Source: Alkalihalobacillus sp047302405
Lineage (GTDB): Bacteria; Bacillota; Bacilli; Bacillales; Bacillaceae_D
Direction of reading: 5' to 3'
NCBI RefSeq assembly: GCF_047302405.1
Contig: NZ_CP154853.1
Coordinates: forward strand, 1,674,001 to 1,738,000
Length of the DNA stretch: 64,000 nt
The number at the start of each line of letters is the position of its first letter. The stretch's first letter is position 1. The translations under genes and the position numbers were made by a program. Shown in pieces: positions 18,201-26,018 of this stretch. The notes under the pieces were generated by a model that saw only the letters and a program-made list of their open reading frames with translations, was not told where the DNA came from and did no database searches.

Positions 18201-18269
18201 GTGCATGAGGAACATTTAATTAAGGCAAATGAAGATAAAGAATTTGAATTTATCATCTCACCGCTCTAA
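15225..18269 (+). CDS. lacZ: Beta-galactosidase, glycoside hydrolase family 2
   Basis: Large cytoplasmic enzyme (1014 residues) hydrolysing terminal beta-galactosides. Domain order follows E. coli LacZ: sugar-binding jelly roll (WSHIKVPGHIQLQGYGSPQY), immunoglobulin-like domains, TIM barrel with acid/base Glu in WSCGNES (near residue 460) and nucleophile Glu in SCEYMHAMGNS (near 529), then the small-chain domain ending in PIHYTVITVAG. The frame runs back to TTG 15201, but AGAAGGAG at 15209-15213 fixes ATG 15225. There is no signal peptide, so the oligosaccharide is hydrolysed after uptake. Confidence 0.93.
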   Translation: MMSIKPTINWLSDPSVFAVNRIPAHSDHLYYKTMEEAKVKAAMNMRFSLNGNWKFSYSKNAALRPEKFYEEDFDCTSWSHIKVPGHIQLQGYGSPQYVNTMYPWDGLHDIRPPHIPTDHNPVGNYVKYFTVPSQMKKKPVYISFQGVESAFFVWLNGEFVGYSEDSFTPAEFELTPYLKEGDNKLSVEVYQRSTGSWLEDQDFWRFSGIFREVYLYTVPALHVQDLHVRADLDQSLTLGELQIDLNFLNAFDRDISLQFELYDAEQKLILTQKGDFIDKNHSFLMTLKEPHLWSAENPYLYKLYIQVFNESGELVEVIPQSVGFRRFELVDKMMLINGKRIVFNGVNRHEFNCRTGRAITKEDMIWDIKNLKQNNINAVRTAHYPNQTLWYELCDEYGLYVMDEMNLETHGSWQKMGAVEPSWNIPGNLPEWHDIVLDRAVSMFERDKNHPSILIWSCGNESYAGEVILSVSKYFKQVDPSRLVHYEGVFHNREFDETSDMESRMYAKPKDIEKYLNEDPQKPFISCEYMHAMGNSLGGMDKYMELVDKYPMYQGGFIWDYIDQALIKKDRYGQEFLAYGGDFGDRPTDYEFCTNGIVYANRELSAKMQEVKFLYQPIKLLPDQTGVTIVNDLLFTNTFIYDFEYILYREGLEIYRHNLLVSVPPLTEGRQEFNWPSEIMDESGEYNILVSLRLKNETKWAAVQHEIAFGQFIFTVDQKLSEPPMEQNNPLRLIEGDVNIGVHGRDFSAIFSKQVGSLISLNYAGKEMIEQPPSPLFWRATTDNDRGYAQTYHSGAWLTASLNRKCVGVNIQEEPNGIKVAFLYQLSINSDIEVKVEYTVRQDGKVKVKFNYRGADHLPQMPIYSLSFKTSADYNQLEWYAKGPEENYSDRSNGARLGRFKTQVGENITGYVRPQESDNRTDVRWVELTNEEGEGIKIASTGEPLECNFSPYTAFELENAQHIYELPPIHYTVITVAGKQMGVGGDDSWGAPVHEEHLIKANEDKEFEFIISPL

Positions 18270-18309
18270 TCATGAAAATATTTAAGGACCATAGATAGGA
18301 GTTTTTTAT

Positions 18310-20535
18310 ATGAATATTTTTGTTAACGAAAAAAACAAACAATTTCATTTAACAAACGGAAAGATCAGTTATATTTTTAATGTTTTAAAAAATGGAAGTC
18401 TTGGACATTTATATTTTGGGAAGGCAATGAAGAACCGGGATGATTTTTCCCATTTTATAAGAATCGATATACCAACGGCGGCGAGCTGTCATTTTTACCA
18501 AGATGATCCTGCTTTCTCGCTCGAAACAGTGAATCATGAATATCCAGTATACGGTAAAGGTGATTTTCGTGATGCAGCTATTGAACTAGAAACAACAGAT
18601 GGGCGAATCGGAAATGGCTTCGTTTATAAGGGTTTTGAAGTATCACTTGGAAAACCAAAATTCAATGGCTTACCTGCAACGTATGCCAATGAAAAAGAGG
18701 CGAGTACATTAACGATTCAGCTAGTTGATGAGGACATTCAGACAAATCTTTATTTATCGTATACGATTTTTTTGAACCATCCAGTTATCACAAGAAGCGT
18801 GAAAGTAGAAAATGTGAGTACAGACAACCTTTATATAAAAAAATTAATGAGCTCGTCTATTGATTTCCCTGATTCAGATTATAAAATGGTTCATTTAGCA
18901 GGGACTTGGTCAAGGGAAAGACATATCGAAGCACATGATTTGAGACAAGGTATCCAATCGATTGCCAGTATTCGAGGAGCAAGCTCTCATCATCATAATC
19001 CATTTATGGCTCTCAAACGTAAAACGACAACCGAGCATGAAGATGAGGTATACGGATTTAATTTTGTCTATAGTAGCAACTTTCTCGCCCAAGTGGAGGT
19101 CGATCATTACGAAGTAGCACGAGTGATGGTTGGTATTCATCCACATCAATTTAGATGGAAATTAGCCACCAATGAATGTTTCCAAGCTCCGGAAGTCGTT
19201 ATGGTCTATTCGGATGAGGGATTGAATGGGATGAGTCAATCGTTTCATAATCTTTATCGCGATCACTTAATAAGAGATCTATGGAAAAAAGTGGAACGAC
19301 CCATTCTAATTAACAACTGGGAAGCCACCTATTTTGATTTTGATGAAGAGAAATTAGTTGGGATCGCAGAAAGTGCAAGTGAACTAGGCATTGAACTATT
19401 TGTTTTAGATGATGGATGGTTTGGCAAACGGAACGATGATACCTCTTCTCTAGGTGATTGGTATGAAGATAAGGAAAAGCTTCCTAATGGCTTACAAGTA
19501 CTTGCGAAAAAAGTAACCGATTTAGGGATGCAATTCGGTCTTTGGTTTGAACCTGAAATGATTAATCCTAGTAGCCAGTTGTACCAATCCCACCCTGAGT
19601 GGGTTATAGGGAGACAAGGAGAACACTTAACATTCGGTCGCAATCAACTGGTCCTTGATTTCTCGAGAGAAGAGGTTGTTCAATATCTTTTTGAAAAAAT
19701 GAAAGATATCATTATAAAAACGAAATTATCTTATATTAAATGGGACATGAACCGAAATATAACAGATGCTTTTTCGGCCGCATTGAAAATCGATCAGCAA
19801 GGTGAGTTTTTCCACCGCTACATTTTAGGAGTCTACGCCTTATATGAAAAGCTAACGAATGAATTTCCGAATGTTTTGTTTGAGTCATGTGCAGGCGGAG
19901 GAGGACGTTTTGACCCTGGAATGTTCTATTATGCTCCACAAGCTTGGACAAGTGATAACACAGATGCGGTAGAAAGACTTAAAATTCAATATGGGACATC
20001 TCTTGTCTATCCAATTTATAGTATGGGTTCACATGTTTCGGCCTCACCGAATCATCAAACATTACGAACAACTTCATTAGAGACAAGAGCAAACACCGCT
20101 TATTTTGGCACATTTGGATATGAACTTAATCCACTTGAATTGAATGAAGAAGAAAGAAGCATCATTAAAGATCAAATTAAACATTATAAAACATATCGAA
20201 GCCTAGTTAGGGATGGCGATTTTTATCGCCTTCAAAGTCCATTTGAAGAAAATGAAACAGCGTGGATGATTGTTTCAAAGGATAAAAAGGAAGCATTAGT
20301 CGGTTATTATAAAGTTCTGACTACTCCAAATTCAAAAAAACAACAAATACTAAGCTTAAAAGGTCTTGATGATGACATCCTTTATACAATCGAGGGGACA
20401 GAGCAATCCTTTCATGGGGATGAATTAATGTATAGAGGCTTACCTTTATCAATTGAATTTAATGGTGTAAACTCAAATAAAGCCGAACGTAGTGGAGATT
20501 ATCAATCTTTAGTTTACTTTTTAAAAGGAAACTAA
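18310..20535 (+). CDS. Alpha-galactosidase, glycoside hydrolase family 36
   Basis: A 741-residue retaining alpha-galactosidase removing terminal alpha-1,6-galactose from raffinose-family sugars or galactomannan fragments. The N-terminal beta-supersandwich is followed by the TIM barrel with FVLDDGWFGKR, nucleophile Asp in KWDMNRNITDA (near residue 478), the SCAGGGGRFD loop, and acid/base Asp in SDNTDAVERLKIQYG (near 548). It has no signal peptide. Last gene of the operon, 40 bp after lacZ, closed by the strong terminator at 20588-20632. Having alpha- and beta-galactosidase together suggests plant or milk galactosides as the substrate. Confidence 0.93.
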   Translation: MNIFVNEKNKQFHLTNGKISYIFNVLKNGSLGHLYFGKAMKNRDDFSHFIRIDIPTAASCHFYQDDPAFSLETVNHEYPVYGKGDFRDAAIELETTDGRIGNGFVYKGFEVSLGKPKFNGLPATYANEKEASTLTIQLVDEDIQTNLYLSYTIFLNHPVITRSVKVENVSTDNLYIKKLMSSSIDFPDSDYKMVHLAGTWSRERHIEAHDLRQGIQSIASIRGASSHHHNPFMALKRKTTTEHEDEVYGFNFVYSSNFLAQVEVDHYEVARVMVGIHPHQFRWKLATNECFQAPEVVMVYSDEGLNGMSQSFHNLYRDHLIRDLWKKVERPILINNWEATYFDFDEEKLVGIAESASELGIELFVLDDGWFGKRNDDTSSLGDWYEDKEKLPNGLQVLAKKVTDLGMQFGLWFEPEMINPSSQLYQSHPEWVIGRQGEHLTFGRNQLVLDFSREEVVQYLFEKMKDIIIKTKLSYIKWDMNRNITDAFSAALKIDQQGEFFHRYILGVYALYEKLTNEFPNVLFESCAGGGGRFDPGMFYYAPQAWTSDNTDAVERLKIQYGTSLVYPIYSMGSHVSASPNHQTLRTTSLETRANTAYFGTFGYELNPLELNEEERSIIKDQIKHYKTYRSLVRDGDFYRLQSPFEENETAWMIVSKDKKEALVGYYKVLTTPNSKKQQILSLKGLDDDILYTIEGTEQSFHGDELMYRGLPLSIEFNGVNSNKAERSGDYQSLVYFLKGN

Positions 20536-20587
20536 CGCAGCTGCTCCTTCATTTGGAGTGGACGGGGCTACCTTAAAAGCTCTTAAA

Positions 20588-20632
20588 TAAAAAAAGATTC
20601 GAGAAGTTAAAACTTCTCGAATCTTTTTTTTA
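20588..20632. terminator. Strong terminator of the galactoside operon
   Basis: AAAAAGATTCGAGAAGTT and AACTTCTCGAATCTTTTT form a near-perfect stem flanked by A- and T-runs, able to work both ways. Confidence 0.9.
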
Positions 20633-20727
20633 GGAGAATATGGACATAAATCTGTATTTTGTTAACCAGTATTGTGTGAGAGAATCATTGAAAAAAGTGA
20701 GCACTTGTGGTAAATTTATATAGATGT

Positions 20728-20778
20728 GCATTGTATAATTAATTTAGATATATTATCCCTATTTTAATTATACAATGC
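20728..20778. promoter_or_regulatory. Perfect 15-bp inverted repeat upstream of helD
   Basis: GCATTGTATAATTAA (20728-20742) and TTAATTATACAATGC (20764-20778) pair perfectly across 21 nt, about 50 bp before helD. Each arm contains a TATAAT-like core, so a promoter is probably overlapped. It may be an operator pair, a transcript hairpin, or ends of a tiny repeat; no protein can be assigned. Confidence 0.5.
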
Positions 20779-20829
20779 GATCAGTACGTTAGTCAACCCT
20801 TTTATCATTTTTTTTAAGGAGCGTGTTCT

Positions 20830-23166
20830 ATGAATTCAGAACTTCAGCAGGAGCAAAAACGAGTCGACCGTGTAATGGAGACCATTACGGAGGAAATCAG
20901 CAGATTGGAAGAAGAAACGACCAAGCGTAGGAACGAAGTGGTTCATATCCGCAAACACTTTTGGGATGAAGTCAAGGTGAATACAGATACCTTTGATGAT
21001 TATCTTGAGACCATCATCGGCTTACGACAAGAGGCTCAAGCTCTATCTGTAAACCAAAGCACCCATAGACATGCATCCAAACGTTTATCCACGTTGCGTC
21101 GAATGAACGAGGTTCCTTATTTTGGCCGGATCGATTTTATGGAAGAAGGAGATTCAACCGAAGAACAAATCTATATTGGGATCTCTTCACTTAGTGATAC
21201 TAGTGGAGAAAATTTTCTGATTTATGATTGGAGGGCTCCTGTCTCAAGTGTTTACTATGATTACCAGCCAGGAGCGGCTCAGTATGTAACACCGGAAGGC
21301 TCCATTCAAGGTGTATTGGAGAAAAAGTGGCAATATCTTATTCGTGACGGCGTTCTTCAATCGATGTTCGATACGAGCCTCACCATTGGAGACGAGATTT
21401 TACAGCAAGTTCTCGGCAAAGGTACCGATAAACAGATGCATAATATAGTAGCGACCATTCAACAGGATCAAAACCGGATTATCCGTCATGACCATGGGAG
21501 GCTGCTCATTGTTCATGGAGCAGCAGGTAGTGGAAAGACATCAGCTGCCTTGCAAAGAATTGCTTATTTGCTTTACAAATATCGAGATCGCCTTAATGCG
21601 GATCAAATCATTCTTTTTTCACCAAATTCGATGTTTAGCAGTTATGTGTCCAATGTACTCCCAGAACTTGGTGAAGAGAATATGCAACAGGTCACATTTC
21701 AGCAATACTTAGTCCATCGCCTAAGTAAAGAGTTTCAAGTTGAAAATCCGTACGACCAATTGGAGTATGTGTTAACGGCGGCAAATACTCAGGCGTATAG
21801 GTCGAGGCTTGAGAGTATCCGTTTTAAAGCCTCAACTCGCTTTTTTGAAGCGATCCAATCGTATAGACAGTCACTAGAATTATCGGGAATGCTATTTAAA
21901 GATATTATGTTCAGAGGGAAACCGATCATTCCGGCTCAAGAAATAGGAGAAAGATTTTACAATCATGACATTTCCCTTCGCTTTCATAATCGACTGGAAA
22001 AAATAAAGGATTGGCTCATTATTAAAATAAAGGAGGTTCAAAGGGAAGAAAGGACTAAGGCTTGGGTACAGGAGGAAATTGAGCTCCTTAGCAACGAAGA
22101 GTATCATAAGGCTCACCGCTATTTAGCAGAAAAACGAGGCTTTGAAAGAGAAGCGATAGCTGATTATGAAATCGAGCCAGAAGCGCTTGCCCGTTTGATT
22201 GTTCACCAAAAGTTGAAGCCGTTACGAAAACGAATCCGAGCATTTCAATTTGTCGACTTTCAGGGTATCTACACACAGCTTTTTGCTAATCCCTTGCATA
22301 TCGAACATTGGCTCAATGGGGAGACCCCAACTGATTGGATGGAGATTTGTCAAACGACACTGGAAAGGATGGAGGGAGATAAACTATTTTATGAGGATGC
22401 TACTCCTTTTTTACTGTTAAAGGAGCTGATTCTAGGCTTTCAGACGAACCGAGCGATTAAGCACATCGTTGTCGATGAGGCGCAGGACTACTCCCCTTTT
22501 CAGTTTGAATTTTTGAGGCGTTTGTTCCCAGCTGCAAGGATGACCGTGCTCGGTGACTTTAACCAAGCGATATTTGCCCATGCTAGTGAGGCAGTTAATT
22601 TTAACACTCTTACCAGTCTTTACGGACCAGATGAAACAGAATTGATCAATATAGCTCGGAGTTACCGCTCGACTAAACCGATCATTGAATTTACACGAAG
22701 ACTCGTTCCTAATGGAGAAACGATTATTCCTTTTGAACGAGATGGGGAACGACCCGCACTGCAACAATTAGACGATCATTTAGAACTTCATAATTGTATC
22801 GACTCCAAAATTGAAGATTTGCGAAGTCTAGCTCTTCATAGTATTGCGATAATATGCAAATCTGCTGAGGAAAGTAGAAGAGCGTATGATTCTCTGGTTA
22901 GCATCGAAGAAATTAAACTCATAAAAAATAGCTCGATGGAATATGAGCAGGGGGTCGTTGTCATACCGTCGTATTTGGCTAAGGGTATCGAATTCGATGC
23001 CGTCATCATTTATGATGCTTCTGAGGATGTATACGGTGATGAGAGTCTTCGTCGAATTTTTTACACGGCCTGCACAAGAGCGATGCATTATTTGCAACTT
23101 TATAGCGTAGGGGAACCGAGCCCATTTTTACGTAACGTAGTGCAGGATGGTTTCATTCAAGCTTGA
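20830..23166 (+). CDS. helD: HelD-type RNA polymerase recycling helicase
   Basis: A UvrD/Rep-like superfamily 1 ATPase (778 residues) that binds core RNA polymerase and frees it from stalled complexes. The N-terminal coiled coil (residues 1-80, EEISRLEEETTKRRNEV) is the arm that enters the polymerase secondary channel in HelD. Then come LIYDWRAPVSSVYYDY, Walker A GAAGSGKTSAALQRIAYLLY (near residue 232), Walker B HIVVDEAQDYSPFQ, and the C-terminal motif LAKGIEFDAVIIYDA. The length matches HelD, and there is no nuclease domain. AAGGAGCG precedes the ATG. Confidence 0.9.
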   Translation: MNSELQQEQKRVDRVMETITEEISRLEEETTKRRNEVVHIRKHFWDEVKVNTDTFDDYLETIIGLRQEAQALSVNQSTHRHASKRLSTLRRMNEVPYFGRIDFMEEGDSTEEQIYIGISSLSDTSGENFLIYDWRAPVSSVYYDYQPGAAQYVTPEGSIQGVLEKKWQYLIRDGVLQSMFDTSLTIGDEILQQVLGKGTDKQMHNIVATIQQDQNRIIRHDHGRLLIVHGAAGSGKTSAALQRIAYLLYKYRDRLNADQIILFSPNSMFSSYVSNVLPELGEENMQQVTFQQYLVHRLSKEFQVENPYDQLEYVLTAANTQAYRSRLESIRFKASTRFFEAIQSYRQSLELSGMLFKDIMFRGKPIIPAQEIGERFYNHDISLRFHNRLEKIKDWLIIKIKEVQREERTKAWVQEEIELLSNEEYHKAHRYLAEKRGFEREAIADYEIEPEALARLIVHQKLKPLRKRIRAFQFVDFQGIYTQLFANPLHIEHWLNGETPTDWMEICQTTLERMEGDKLFYEDATPFLLLKELILGFQTNRAIKHIVVDEAQDYSPFQFEFLRRLFPAARMTVLGDFNQAIFAHASEAVNFNTLTSLYGPDETELINIARSYRSTKPIIEFTRRLVPNGETIIPFERDGERPALQQLDDHLELHNCIDSKIEDLRSLALHSIAIICKSAEESRRAYDSLVSIEEIKLIKNSSMEYEQGVVVIPSYLAKGIEFDAVIIYDASEDVYGDESLRRIFYTACTRAMHYLQLYSVGEPSPFLRNVVQDGFIQA

Positions 23167-23220
23167 CTTAACTAGATTACAAGGTAAACAAACGATCATG
23201 TTTCCGATGTAATGATGCAA

Positions 23221-23262
23221 GTCCAATTTCTCAACTTTACTACTGAGAAATTGGACTTTTTT
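23221..23262 (+). terminator. Terminator after helD
   Basis: GTCCAATTTCTCA and TGAGAAATTGGAC form a perfect 13-bp stem with a TTTTTT tail. Confidence 0.85.
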
Positions 23263-23429
23263 ATATTGATTAAAGCATGTAAAGTAAGTTCTAAAACTAA
23301 GACGCTTCGAAAAACAGCATCAATTAATGGAGCTCCTCCTTTACATCAATCTTTATCTCCTAAAAGTTCAAGCCTGCTAAAATACTACCTTGACCTCCGT
23401 ATCATTTTCTTTATTTTTTATATAATTAC

Positions 23430-23684
23430 CAAAAAATAGTTGATTTTTTATTTAAATTTACACATCAACAGTTAACGGTTGCTTGTGTCGTTCTATTTGT
23501 TGGAATATTTGCCATTGCTGAATTTTTACCTGCCGAAACGATAAATAGTTTACTAAGTGGGGTTGCTTTTCTAATCGAAATGTCAGTACAAGAGTTATTT
23601 ACGATCATTGTGCCTCTTTCAATCCTTGTTTACTTCATATCTTGGCTCTTATCCGTACGCATATATCAAAGGAAAATACTTTAA
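23430..23684 (+). pseudogene. C-terminal remnant of an ABC-2 type permease
   Basis: A frame without a start reads QKIVDFLFKFTHQQLTV, then VLFVGIFAIAEFLP, and ends SWLLSVRIYQRKIL before TAA at 23682. It would form two membrane helices and ends in the charged tail typical of ABC-2 permeases. A stop sits a short way upstream, and no ribosome site is found, so this is the tail of a lost gene. The rest of 23167-23931 holds the terminator above and the promoter of the methyltransferase gene. Confidence 0.5.
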
Positions 23685-23865
23685 ATAAATGATAAGTTAT
23701 TTTAGCTTAACTGCTTCCAAGATCATTTACTCGTAATCGGACCAAGTCGTTTTTTGCTAACACATGTAACCTTATTTTAACAAGTAGACCGTTTTCAGCG
23801 ATTTTTTATTTTTGAAACCTTTAGAACTAAATTTGCGTTTCATAGATGAACAGATGTCCGATTGG

Positions 23866-23894
23866 TTGTGTGATTGACCGATAAAGCTTATAAT
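23866..23894 (+). promoter_or_regulatory. Sigma-A promoter of the RNA methyltransferase gene
   Basis: TTGTGT (23866-23871), a 17-nt spacer and TATAAT (23889-23894), 37 bp before the ATG. Confidence 0.6.
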
Positions 23895-23931
23895 AAAGCG
23901 AAGTCAAAAGTTCGGATTGAAGGAGAGTTTT

Positions 23932-25086
23932 ATGAAGAAAGTAACCTTAATTGCAACGGCTACTATGGGATTAGAAGCCATTGTCGCAAGAGAAGTCAAA
24001 AGCTTAGGATATGAAGATGTCCAAGTGGAAAATGGAAAAGTAACCTTTACAGCTGACGTTTCAGCGATACCACGAGCCAATTTGTGGATTCGTACAGCTG
24101 ATCGGATCAAAGTAAAAATAGCGGAATTTAAAGCTTTTACTTTTGATGAGCTCTTTGAAAAAACAAAAGCCTTACCATGGGCAGACTATATTCCAGTTGA
24201 TGCGGAATTTCCTGTTATCGGTAAATCCGTAAAATCAACATTGTTTAGTGTGTCAGACTGTCAAGCTATTGTCAAAAAAGCGGTTGTTGAAAGCTTAAAA
24301 AAACAATATAAAACGACTTGGTTTGACGAAACAGGCGCCCTTTATCGAATTGAAGTTGCCCTGCATAAAGATGTCGCCACTTTAACATTGGATTCTAGTG
24401 GAGTAGGCTTGCATAAGCGTGGTTATCGTTCGTTACATAATCAAGCTCCATTAAAAGAAACGATGGCAGCCGCGATGATTATGTTAACAACTTGGAAACC
24501 TGACCGACCATTTGTTGATCCATTTTGCGGTTCGGGGACAATTCCAATTGAAGCAGCAATGATTGGTCAAAATATTGCTCCAGGATTTAATCGTGATTTT
24601 GTTTCTGAGGATTGGGCCTGGATTGGAAATGATGTCTGGGACAAAGCTCGCCAAGAAGTCGAGGATTTGGCCGATTATGATCAAAAGCTCGATATCGTTG
24701 GCTCTGATATCGATCACCGTTCTGTTGAATTAGCGACAAATAATGCAATGGAAGCCGGATTTGGTAATATGCTTACCTTTAAACAGATGCAAGTAAAGGA
24801 TTTTAGTCATAGAGGTAGTTATGGTGTGATTGTTGGAAATCCTCCATATGGAGAACGTTTAGGTGAACGAGAAGAAGTTGAACAAATGTACCGAGACATG
24901 GGGCAAGCACTCACAGCATATGATACATGGTCGGTTTATATGCTCACATCGAATGAATCGTTTGAAGAGATTTACGGAAAAAAAGCATCAAAAAAGCGTA
25001 AATTATACAACGGGAATATCAAAACCGATTTTTATCAATTTTTTGGGCCAAGACCTCCGAAGAGTGTTGATATACCAAGGGTTTGA
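23932..25086 (+). CDS. THUMP-domain class I RNA methyltransferase (RlmL/YpsC-like)
   Basis: Methylates 23S rRNA guanine N2 in E. coli RlmL; B. subtilis YpsC is the short Gram-positive relative. The 384-residue protein has an N-terminal THUMP RNA-binding domain (about residues 1-155) and a Rossmann methyltransferase domain with FVDPFCGSGTIPIEAA as the SAM motif and GVIVGNPPYGERLG as the catalytic NPPY motif. GAAGGAGAG directly precedes ATG 23932, which is preferred over the TTG 15 bp upstream. It lacks the second methyltransferase domain of E. coli RlmKL. Confidence 0.9.
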   Translation: MKKVTLIATATMGLEAIVAREVKSLGYEDVQVENGKVTFTADVSAIPRANLWIRTADRIKVKIAEFKAFTFDELFEKTKALPWADYIPVDAEFPVIGKSVKSTLFSVSDCQAIVKKAVVESLKKQYKTTWFDETGALYRIEVALHKDVATLTLDSSGVGLHKRGYRSLHNQAPLKETMAAAMIMLTTWKPDRPFVDPFCGSGTIPIEAAMIGQNIAPGFNRDFVSEDWAWIGNDVWDKARQEVEDLADYDQKLDIVGSDIDHRSVELATNNAMEAGFGNMLTFKQMQVKDFSHRGSYGVIVGNPPYGERLGEREEVEQMYRDMGQALTAYDTWSVYMLTSNESFEEIYGKKASKKRKLYNGNIKTDFYQFFGPRPPKSVDIPRV

Positions 25087-25438
25087 TAGTGATTTGATGA
25101 GCGGTTGTGAATGACTTACAGTATTAATCTAATGAGCCATATTCTTTTTTCATCAAATTATGAAGAAGGGATGTGGCTTTTTGTGACCAGGCAGTGTAAT
25201 GCATGCATTTGGTAAAAAGCAGAAGATGGAAACTGTGCCTATCTCTAATAAATCATTTCGAGAAATACTGAGTATAAGTTGTATTGTCAGCAGATTGGAA
25301 TTGACTATAGCCTATTTTTAATTAATAAACAAGGCCATAAAATATCCGATAATGTATTAGAGGTACTAAGAATGCTGTAAATCTACTTGCTCGTCAATAC
25401 CAAAGTCTTGTAATTATAAAATTATTGGAGGAATTAGA
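25087..25438. other. Intergenic region, no clear gene
   Basis: 352 bp. A weak imperfect hairpin near 25132-25184 (AGCCATATTCTTTTTT ... ATGTGGCTTTTT) may terminate the methyltransferase transcript. A short frame reading INKQGHKISDNVLEVLRML ends near 25380 and may be a coding remnant. Nothing else was recognised. Confidence 0.35.
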
Positions 25439-25768
25439 ATGAGCGAAAAATTAAAATGGATTGAAATTGTTATGGGTAAATTAAATCAAGTTGAAGAGGT
25501 TACAAATGCAATCAATGAAGCCTTAAGTGAGATGGGGAAAGAAGTCAGTGCTAGTTGTGAAGTCGAGTTTGTTGATGGTATTGTGTTTTGGATTGTTAAG
25601 ATTGATATGCTATCAATCAAGTTCCAATATGATGAACTTAAATTTGAGATTGATGGAAAAATCATTGGTAAAGATAGTACGGGTAGACCTATACGTAGAA
25701 AAATTGAAGTTGAGTTAGATGATGCTATTAAAAACATTATTAAAGACAAATTTAACAAAATAAAGTAA
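25439..25768 (+). CDS. Hypothetical protein, 109 aa
   Basis: Unrecognised soluble protein. GGAGGAATTAGA precedes the ATG at good spacing, which supports real translation. Predicted alpha start (KLKWIEIVMGKLNQVEEVTNA) then three or four beta strands (VEFVDGIVFWIVKI, IKFQYDELKFEIDGKIIG) and a Lys-rich C-terminal helix. It is monocistronic, with no informative neighbour. Confidence 0.65.
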   Translation: MSEKLKWIEIVMGKLNQVEEVTNAINEALSEMGKEVSASCEVEFVDGIVFWIVKIDMLSIKFQYDELKFEIDGKIIGKDSTGRPIRRKIEVELDDAIKNIIKDKFNKIK

Positions 25769-26018
25769 TACATAACTGGAGGGAACTTATGCTCCCTTAC
25801 CTAACATTTACTTCATTATTATAAAGTTTTCTAACAGTCTCAAAGTTTACTTCGCTCATTTTGGCACATTTCTAATTGATATATTACTTTTATCTAAAAT
25901 GCCCATTAAATTAGACAAAAGCCATGCCTTTTTCCTTATCATTCTTACATAAAAGATAAACTCCTAACAAACAATAGGGTAGTAAACAACAAAGTTATAA
26001 AAGGAGCGTCGTTTTAAA

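Noticed and set aside
23212..23439. 75-codon frame after helD
   Set aside because: It starts inside the terminator hairpin and reads low-complexity text; the remnant in another frame at 23430-23684 is more protein-like.
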